From positions 443,745-507,744 of the forward strand of contig MU129988.1 in the NCBI GenBank assembly GCA_015039465.1: 64,000 nt of DNA, written 5' to 3'. This document shows, piece after piece, positions 56,412 to 64,000 of this stretch. The stretch's first letter is position 1, and each line of letters opens with the position of its first letter. A program made the position numbers and the translations under genes. This DNA is from Phlegmacium glaucopus (lineage: Eukaryota > Basidiomycota > Agaricomycetes > Agaricales > Cortinariaceae). The notes below the pieces were generated by a model. The model worked only from the letters and a program-made list of their open reading frames with translations. It searched no databases and was not told where the DNA came from.

Positions 56412-57194
56412 ATGTACAGTTGCATACCGCAAGATATCATCCATGAAATTCTCCTACCTGCTGTGATAGTTCTGTTTGACTGTAGGTGTCTTTTTGTGGG
56501 GACTCTGTTCTCGTATCCTTCCTCACTCTATCTTCTTTTCTCCGTGAAAATAATCTTTTCAAGTTCGAAGGATTTGGAGAGTATGCGATATGACTCTATA
56601 CGCATTTTATTCTCAGAGCTCTTCCCCCGTCCTCGAAGAAACCCCACCCAAATTCTGGGACATTCTTCTCAACCGCTGTCTAGATCTAGCCATCTGCAGT
56701 TTTTCATCCTCAACTCTAGTGTTTAATTTCGAAGTATAACTCAAGGCCCTTAGCCGAAATTGCATACGCTTATCCTTGGTTCATTTGGGTATCAGAGTGA
56801 TTTTACACTTGGACAGCCTGGGTTGACCGAATTGGGTGATAAAGACAACGATGCAAGTAGCGGCAATGGTGATAACGATAGCGATAGCAGTCACTTAACA
56901 GTGTTAACATACCAACTCTCTTGCTTGCGATCCATATATTCATTCCTTCTGGAACTTCGAACGTTGGATGTCACCAACCATGATCCCATCCATCCTCTCT
57001 TCCTCCTCTTCTTCCTCCTCCTCCTCCTCCTCCTCCACATCCTCCACATCCTCCCAAACTTCGATACATTTACTAACCCACATTCCCACCCCCCGAAAAA
57101 CATTGAAACACCGGATCTAACATGCGAACCCCTATACGAGCTTAGACTACATATTCTGAGGAAATTGATGGGATTGACGGGTTTGGATATTTAG
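56412..57194 (+). pseudogene. F-box/LRR-like gene, probably decayed
   Basis: The start MYSCIPQDIIHEILLPAVIV matches the common agaric F-box opening (L/IPQ-D/EI-I-EIL-PA). Further on, in different frames, come EETPPKFWDILLNRC, SDFTLGQPGLTELGD and ELRTLDVTNHDP ... ELRLHILRKLMGLTGLDI, as in the leucine-rich part of such proteins. Frames do not join without several ad hoc introns, and the middle is replaced by a (TCC)n tract translating to poly-Leu. I read it as a decaying member of the F-box family; a working multi-exon gene is not excluded. Confidence 0.4.
56994..57055. repeat. TCC-rich microsatellite
   Basis: A run of CTC/TCC repeats with interruptions (CCTCCACAT doubled at the end). Likely variable in length. 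Confidence 0.7.
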
Positions 57195-57479
57195 CTAGGC
57201 CAAAGTTTACCTTCCGTATAGGCAGCGGGGACCTTTACCGAATTCCCTCCGCCATCAGACGGCTCTCGACAAAAGATAGGTTCTCATTACTAGGTCGTTA
57301 CCCCCAAGCTGACACAGTTTACCGTGTTCGAATATCCACATTAAAGTACCATAGGCCGATATGCGGGTCCTAGCGGCCAAGACCGCACACAAAACGAGTT
57401 TAGGCAGGTATTCCCGTTGTCAACTTTACGGACACCCGTGGGGGGTTAGACACCTTCAAACCATTCACTTCTATTTGTG

Positions 57480-57757
57480 CGTTCCAGAATACAACTAGAT
57501 ATAGATATAAAAAAATCCCGGATGTCGACAGCCACCTAATACACGTACAAGTTAAAGCCTTTATTACAAGCTTGATGATTCTTCTGTTTCCACCAGAAAT
57601 TCGTCCTTTCGCATCGTCCTGCAGAATTCACCCCCCAATGTCTTTCCACTCCCATTTCTCTGAAGAAAAAAAGGGCAACATTATCTAGAGATGACACTAT
57701 CAAGTAAATAAAATATGTACCGGAATTGAATCAATAAATGGGATACCCCCGGTTGAA
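57480..57757 (-). pseudogene. Stray 3' fragment of ligase 2
   Basis: About 270 bp matching 47120-47390: the last exon of ligase 2 with its RNGSGKTL codons, the preceding intron and part of the 3' flank, diverged and frame-shifted after GKTL. The match stops at about 57757, where sequence homologous to the PEX8 3' flank begins. A fragment only; it cannot encode an enzyme. Confidence 0.75.
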
Positions 57758-57850
57758 CTTGGCAATGAAACAGCCACCAGCTTTTACAAACTGAACTAAC
57801 AAGCTCAAAGATCGCGTCAAAAAAATACTAACAATGAGAATTTTGTTCCC

Positions 57851-60800
57851 TCATAATCGCGATAGGACAGGTGGGTTTGATGACGGGTTCTCTTCTCTTT
57901 CCCTGGCGATATCAACATCCTTTGCCTTCTCAACTCCCCGGCGTTTTGTGAACCAGGAGGAAGAAGTCAGAAATGACGTGCCTAGTGGTCCCTGCGGTTG
58001 CTGCCCTTCTTGGTCCCTGTCATTGTCATCACCAGACTCCGAAATGAGGGCGGGACGATATCTATACCACCATTTGATAGCAGTTTCTTTCTCGCGATCA
58101 CCTATCTTCTCCAATATTTCAGCGAACAAAGCTTCCAGTAACTCTTTCTTTCTCCCCTTTCTCTCCGACTGCAAAGCTTCATCTTTATTGCCATCATCAA
58201 TGCCGCTGTCATTTCGTGACCGTGAATGTGCCATGATTATTATGCGAATTTCATCCAAAGCTCGCAACATCAGCGTCAGCGGAAGGGAAGGTATGGTGGA
58301 AATCAACATGAGAGACAATCGGTGAATGCGATTATCCACTTTCGTTAGGTTATTATCGGGTTCAGGGTTTTCTTGGGCTTTGCTTTTGCCTTTTGGAATT
58401 TGAGAGATGTATGGTAGTGGTGGCGATAAATCCCGTATAGTATCAATGAGCAGCTGGACACAGTACCAGGCGAGAGTATACATATCGCCTGGGGCTCCAG
58501 TAGATGTCACAGTGGCACTACGAACCAGCGCAGAATAAGCAAGGCGGAGTTGGGGAGTGCTGAGCTTCCCGTCCATGGAATTCTGTGATAAAGACCCCAT
58601 CAATATACACGAACGAGATGATGAAAGAGATGATGAAAGAAAGTGAGAACAGGAAGACATGATGTGGTTGTTTCATCTAAAAAAATGGCTTCTTCTATCC
58701 AGCAACAGAACGAAGACAACATTTAAGACAACACTCAAAGCGCCAGTCTTTCCCTCCACATGGAGATGTAAAAAGGAAAACGTGACCCAAAATAAGAATG
58801 CCTACCTCAATTAAACATTGTGCATAAAATGGGACCATTCGCTTAACAAAATTCGCTGCAACGATAGACTCCTCTTTTGCTTCTCTGTGAGAATCGGAGA
58901 TAGGTATGATGGAGGTGAATGTTCCTTCATCCTTGGGGCCGTCTCCGCCGGCATCTAACACACCCGAGAGAACTCTAGTTCCGCTGTTGGGAATCGTGGG
59001 CGATGTCTGAGTGGAAGAGTCAGAAACGCTATCGCCGGTATGTTGACGTTGCGCATGCGAAGCAAAGATGGATAGAATGACCGAATGGGCTGACTCGTAC
59101 GTCTCGCGATGAGATGGGTCATAAAGGTGTCTGGAGACAGAGATAAGCGGATGCATAACTGCCGTGTACATACGTGTTTCGAGGTACCGATGGTCAAAAG
59201 GAAAGAAGGGTGGACTCACGGATAACAAACCCCCCAAACCCAGTCTCGAATGGATTTATCGCTGAGAACAGGGACCAACTGCTCGATGCTTGCTAAAATA
59301 AATGCTTGTTTGGCTTGTCGAGGTGACGTTGCGGCTGGTACACAAATTGTCAGTGGTTGGTACAATCGATTTCAAGAGATGATTTGTTGCTGCTTACCAC
59401 TCTCTATCCTTTGGGAATTGAGAGCGAAACAAACTTGTTGGACGTATGCCTCAGCTTTCAATCCATCGCCGTCTCCTTGGGCCAAGATATCCAAGGCGAG
59501 ATAGAAAGTCTTCTTCAAGTGTTCGAACCCTTGAGTGGTAGTTGTAACTCCACCAAATTGGGAGATAACAAATGAGAGATGAGATAACGTCTGCAGAACT
59601 TGTAGTGCCAGTGACGCAGGTGTTAGCCCATAAGGTCGAGGTGGAGTGAAAACAGAAGCAGAAAGGACAGCTTCAGCCAGCATGATGTTGGAAAAGAGCA
59701 ATGTCTTGAGCGTTGACCAGATTGACTTTGTGATACCTTGTGAATCTGGAACTTGAGAGGTTGTCAGTCATATGGAAAGATCTGGTTTACCGGAACATAC
59801 CGATTTCTAGATCGGTGAAGCTGGCTAAAGGACATGAGATCCAATCGCGTTCAACTTGTTTTGCCATCTGCTGTAGGATATCTAAACTTTCAGAGACCGT
59901 GAACAGGCCATCTTCGTCTACGAGCAACGCCAGAGTAATGGCCGCGAGTCTGGAGATTGGAGCAATGGATACGGTGAGAGGAGAAGAAGCCATGGATTGT
60001 AGGGTTTGGGCAAGAGGCGAGGAAGTCTGTAAGATGTCATTATATATTGAATTAAATAGTAGTAAATGATGTACCGATATATGAGCATGATGCTGGGGAG
60101 ACAGAGTGATAGATGCTGATACGGACGAGAGAAATGTGCCAGATTTGAAAGTTGAGGAGATTGTGGAGGTGAGGAGACGAGCCAGGGTAGAAAGAGGGAG
60201 AGCTTTAAGCTTATGTTGATGGACAAGTGGTAACGACTGGGAGGCAAGTATTAATGCCAAGGAGAGGATATCTAGTGAAGGATTGAGAAAAATCAGTGAT
60301 TAAATAAGACGAATTTACCCTGTCCGGCTGGTTGGAACTCTTTCTCCCATTCCTCAATACCATTTGAGGAAGACGAGCCAAAACCATACGCATATGCGTC
60401 CATAACTTCTGCCACGGCAACAACGGTTTCATCTTCAACGACAGACCTAGCGCTGCCTAAATCGATTCCTTTCATATTCTCATCACTTCCGCCGACCTTG
60501 AGGTCCTCAACGCCTAGAAGGAGTCCTGCGCAAGACGCTAGCCGTAAGACTGAATGACCGCCTTGCAAACCCCTCAGTATGTCATTCACCCATTGACCGA
60601 GAGCTGTACGAAGGGTTCTCCCCAAAAGCGACCCTAATGTCGATCTGTTTTTATGGGATTCAACCAATGCACGATACTTGAGATGTGAGGCATGGCGAAA
60701 TGCCGTACAAAGAGAGTGGAGTTTAGGATAGGTAAATGGTTGTGATAGATAAAATGGAGAAGAGACTGTCAGTGCCGCAAGAGATGTTGGTAGAGGCGAA

Positions 60801-60913
60801 ATATTTGCAAGCTGATAAGCAAGAGCTCCCTGAATGGTAGACACATCGAGCTTTGTTGCTGGATTATGCAGATGGGACAAGAGAATAGTATAACCCCGGT
60901 CAGAGACAGACAT
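57851..60913 (-). CDS. PEX8: Peroxin 8 (intraperoxisomal import-machinery linker)
   Basis: ATG at 60913 (MSVSDRGYTILLSHLHNPAT); about eight exons; stop TGA at 57851-57853. Landmarks in family order: GSLLGRTLRTALGQWVNDIL, LASCAGLLLGVEDLKVGG, SSPLTVSIAPISRLAAITLA, VLSASVFTPPRPYGLTPASL, YESAHSVILSIFASHA, RMVPFYAQCLIE, KLSTPQLRLAYSALVRSATV, LISTIPSLPLTLMLRALDEI, ALFAEILEKIGDREKETAIK, WWYRYRP and the end PPVLSRL. SRL is a canonical PTS1, as in yeast Pex8. Pex8 sits on the inner face of the peroxisome membrane and links the docking (Pex13/14/17) and RING (Pex2/10/12) complexes. Assignment rests on the order of motifs remembered from filamentous-fungus Pex8 plus the PTS1. Pseudogene copy at 50815-52840. 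Confidence 0.8.
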
Positions 60914-61790
60914 TGTATACTTGACAGTCACAGGTCCGTAACTTCAATACTCTTTGCACGGAAGCCGATTGATGAGCTGTTCGTGAAGAAGTCGAGGAAG
61001 TGTTTCGAGCTGGAGTGGATCACGGCAGGATGAAGGGTCGAATGAGCGATGTTTGCTGTTTTGAGAGGTCTTACACTCCGTCTGTATATCAAATAACCTG
61101 TCTGCCACCTCACATACACGTCCAAGTTGAACCAACCCACCTGGAACTAGTCGAGGACAACTTTCAAAGTATTTCTTATCCAAGTCACCGGTGTCACGCG
61201 TGGCCCTCATCTTAACGATATAAAAAGTCAACACCGCTAATTTGCTGGTGTGTTGTATGTATGTATGTACATTGCCAATGCTAAAAAAAAAACAGATTCA
61301 GGCGTCTGTCAATCAGATAGGTACAAAAATTTGGTGGGAAAGGGTAGAGTTGGCTAAGCCAGCGCCAATCGATGCTAGTAGGTATGTAAGGATGAATGTT
61401 TATTGTTCATGGAGTAATGAGATGGAATGAGCAGGGCATTTGAGGCATGGATATAGGGCATGGGTATTGGGAAATGTGATGCGATGAAACGACATATACA
61501 AAAATGTGGATGTATGAGGGGGGAAGATGGGGACTTGATTGGTTCAATGAAAAAACCAACAAGGGAAAAGAAAAAAAGTGGAATGTCCGTCGTGTCCATG
61601 AGACATAATAATTACTTAAAAGCATCATGATTCAACAAGGTCCCGAGAGAAACAACCAAAAAATCAAAGGAAAAAAGGTTGAAAGAACTGAGAACTGGCG
61701 GCATTGGAGAAAATTGTTCAACAATTAACATCGCAGTTGGACCATACGAAGCAAACAGCGAAACGGGAAACCGATTCCGTTGAGTCACCT
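60914..61790. other. Intergenic region upstream of PEX8
   Basis: About 880 bp between the PEX8 start and the stop of Kre9-like copy C. Minus-strand frames upstream of PEX8 (60928-61234) have no recognised relatives. No gene supported. Confidence 0.4.
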
Positions 61791-62948
61791 TCAAACAATG
61801 AAGAGCATGATCAGTGGAGCCATGCTCAGGAAAGGAGTCGCAGAGATCCATATGCCACCATGATGCATAGACCATCCTGCACTGGTACTGGTCGTCGCTG
61901 CCAACGCCGAAGTCACAGTAGACGCACTGCTGCTGCTGCTACTACTGGAGCCAGTAGAGGCTGTTATCGTTCCCATCAGAAGTGAGGCTGTGGTGATACT
62001 GGTACCAGTTGAAGTACTTTCTGTCAAAGCTGCTGTAGTCACAGAACCAGTGACCGAAAGAGACGGGGCGGTTGCTGTTGAAGAAACGGTGATAGGGGCC
62101 AATGACGCAGATGACGACGAAGTACCCGAGCCTGGAGAAGAGATACGAGTAATGGCGAAGGAGGGGCTGGTGTCACCTGAGTCTCCGAATACTAACATCC
62201 AAGACCCAAATGAGTTTTTTCAAGTAGGGTGTTTTGGGGGAGCATAGTATGGAATGGGGGGAAACTTACAGACGATGAGATAGTCGTCTCGTGGCGGTAC
62301 GTCTGGAACGGTAATCGTCACGTTCCCGTCTCTGAGCTTGAAGCCTTGTGCGAGAGGTTGATCTGAGTAAAAAAGAAGCAGAAATTTGATCAATGAGAAC
62401 TCTTTTCTATGAGATATATGATATGATTAATGAATAATGCCAGCGAATAGTTCTATTCTTCTTCGCGGTATTCATTGCAGCATAGTTGCCAAGGGACATG
62501 AACATTAAATGCAGCAGCAGCGACAGCTAAGCATGCAGGACTTCATATCACATTACGAGAAAGTTCATGGGATGTCACCACCTTCGTAAAATGACACCTT
62601 GAGAAAGAAAAAATACACGCTCACTGAGATTAAGGTTCAAACTGTTACTCTCATTGAAACCAAGGATGATTTGACCGATTGGGTTTGTGATTTGGGAGTC
62701 AGGTGGAAAGTTAGAAGTGTCCCTACAAGGCAAGTAGTTTGAGCTCCCGCGTTATTTGATTTTATGATTGGGATTAGAGATAAGCACCATATAACAATTT
62801 GTTGAGTTCCAACAGGCCATACTGAGGTTGCGTCTGGCTTTATGATTGGTGGGGCTATTACATCTCGTTGGGCTAGTAGTAGTGGAGATGCTTGAACTGA
62901 GAGAGATAGGAAGGCTAGTATGGTCGTAAATGTGTGAAGAGTGAACAT
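61791..62948 (-). CDS. Kre9/KNH-like GPI-anchored surface protein (copy C)
   Basis: ATG at 62948 gives the signal MFTLHTFTTILAFLSLSVQA. The domain reads ATSVWPVGTQQIVIWDTSNF, QITNPIGQIILGFNES, NQPLAQGFKLRDGNVTITVP, PPRDDYLIVLFGDSGDTSPS. It is followed by about 90 Ser/Thr-rich residues (runs of SSSS, TSTGTSITTAS) and a C-terminal hydrophobic tail (SMAPLIMLFIV) typical of a GPI-attachment signal. Three introns match copies B and D: inside the Trp codon, before the QPLA block, and inside the Leu of IVLFGD. Predicted to be a GPI-anchored, O-mannosylated plasma-membrane or wall protein. The only complete GPI-type member of the four here. Confidence 0.87.
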
Positions 62949-63435
62949 AATAGTTGGCAAGGGATGGCGGGTGTAATGGACGACGTGGTGGGAGGGAGGC
63001 CAACAAAGGTGGATATGTCTGGCCACCGTTTTATGTAGAACCGGTTAAAGGCTCCTCCAGGCACGTGCCGTGTGACCAATTCCAATTCAACTTCCTTTTT
63101 AGGGTATGATCCATACGGTAATAGCCAAATGAAAATTATGAAATTCCGCAACACAAGTACGCAAGTGCTACGGTAGAGCTCGTAGGTAATAAATGTACAA
63201 AAGGATACAAGTAGAAGTCCGGGAGCAAATGGAGAAGAGTGGTACAAAATGGTTACAAGTGTTATGGAACAAAAGATTAATGGATGGTAACGAAAAACAA
63301 GTCCACTATGCAATGCGAGGAGTAACATTGATGATAACTAGATGTCGTGAGATGGCATTGTGTCAGAGTCTGGAGAAACATTATCGTCCACTCATTATTT
63401 TATTGCAGGTCGCGTTATGGTCGTGGTATTGTGAT
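62949..63435. other. Intergenic region between Kre9-like copies C and D
   Basis: About 490 bp. Small frames on both strands show no resemblance to known proteins. Should contain the promoter of copy C and 3' end of copy D. Confidence 0.4.
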
Positions 63436-64000
63436 TCAACAATCTATCTCGAAAATCTCTCCCGTATTACCAGAATCCCCGAACACTAACCAACAAGTTA
63501 ATGGACAAGCTTGAAGACACTGCAAGGGTATAGCTCTTACCTAGGATCTGGTATTCACCGGGTGTAACAATCGGCACATGAACAGTATATTTACCAAGCA
63601 GGATGTCGAAACCTTTCGCCAGAGGGTGATCTGCAAAGTGTATGAATATTACGAACGTTCATCGAATTGCATCGTACTGACCAAAGTCGAGCATACCGTC
63701 CTTTACGAGGATGATCTGTCCTTTTGTGTTCGTGATTTGTTTAGGAGGGTTGGAGACATCCCTAATAGTAAATATGAACGGATCATACATGTCGTAAGTA
63801 AAAAGGAAGCAACAGAAGTCGGGGATTCGCATCCGCCTGGAAGGAGGCACGCACCATGTAACAGTCTGGGTAGAACCACATTTCCAAACTGAAGTTGAGT
63901 CTGGTGTTAGAACAGGCGGAACGAATACGTCTCGTTTTTCGAGTTCAATTGGAGCCGTTGCGACTTGGGAGATGAGAGAGATGATAGAGAAAATTGTTGT
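63436..64000 (-). CDS. Kre9/KNH-like secreted Ig-fold protein (copy D, 5' partial)
   Basis: The gene enters from the right edge inside its signal region (TIFSIISLISQVATAPIELE). The domain follows: TSVWKCGSTQTVTW, DVSNPPKQITNTKGQIILVK, DHPLAKGFDILLGKYTVHVP, EYQILVFGDSGNTGEIFEID and a final Cys before TGA at 63436-63438. Introns: inside the Trp codon, before DHPLA and between L and VFGDSG, as in its relatives. No Ser/Thr tail or GPI signal. The start codon lies just outside the window. Confidence 0.8.

Larger units (their letters stand above)
56238..57479. other. Region with an F-box-like remnant and a microsatellite
   Basis: About 1.2 kb between NACHT-2 and the ligase fragment. It includes the divergent promoter of NACHT-2, an F-box-like remnant on the + strand (56412-57194) and a TCC-rich tract. 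Confidence 0.45.

Overview
The window looks like nuclear DNA of a mushroom-forming basidiomycete (Agaricomycetes). Nearly every gene is split by short introns of about 45-75 nt with GT(A/G)NG donors, CTNAY-like branch sites and YAG acceptors. The gene content also fits: EBP-type sterol isomerase, CE8 pectinesterase, Kre9/KNH-like secreted proteins, NACHT proteins with a short Gly/Asn/Gln leader, F-box-like genes and a Crinkler-type protein. I saw no reverse transcriptase, integrase or transposase, and no intact tRNA or rRNA gene. Exons were joined by eye from reading frame, splice signals and remembered family conservation, so exact junctions are models.

Layout. 0-9 kb: 3' end of an unknown gene, Aurora kinase (+), pectinesterase (-), FSH1-type serine hydrolase (+), carnitine O-acetyltransferase (-), NatC Lsm-like subunit Naa38 (-). 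9.9-14.4 kb: PB1 + Crinkler header + P-loop NTPase protein (+), an ankyrin/OSBP-like fragment, EBP sterol isomerase (+). 14.8-17.1 kb: two Kre9/KNH-like secreted proteins (-). 18.4-32.6 kb: two Rif1 paralogues (+) separated by a NACHT protein (-) and ATG12 (+). 32.6-34.9 kb: largest empty stretch. 34.9-38.6 kb: cyclopropane-fatty-acid synthase family methyltransferase and an F-box-like protein. 39.4-50.1 kb: two 4-coumarate:CoA-ligase-like AMP ligases in opposite orientation, bracketing an unknown protein and a caspase-domain protein. 50.8-61 kb: decayed PEX8 copy, second NACHT protein, F-box-like remnant, stray ligase 3' fragment, intact PEX8 (-). 61.8-64 kb: two more Kre9/KNH-like genes, the last cut by the window end.

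The dominant theme is duplication and decay: two Rif1, two NACHT, two CoA ligases plus a fragment, PEX8 plus a pseudogene, and four Kre9-like genes with shared intron positions. A second theme is peroxisomes: PEX8 ends in SRL, ligase 1 in AKL, and carnitine acetyltransferase has a mitochondrial-type presequence skipped by a second AUG. A third is possible self-defence or cell-death machinery: two STAND NTPases, a caspase-fold protein and a Crinkler-like protein. The most unusual signals are a 1.1-kb block without a single CpG covering the 3' half of NACHT-2, an ATG12 whose last intron acceptor and glycine-stop are both altered, and a tandem Rif1 pair where only one copy carries visible PP1-docking motifs.
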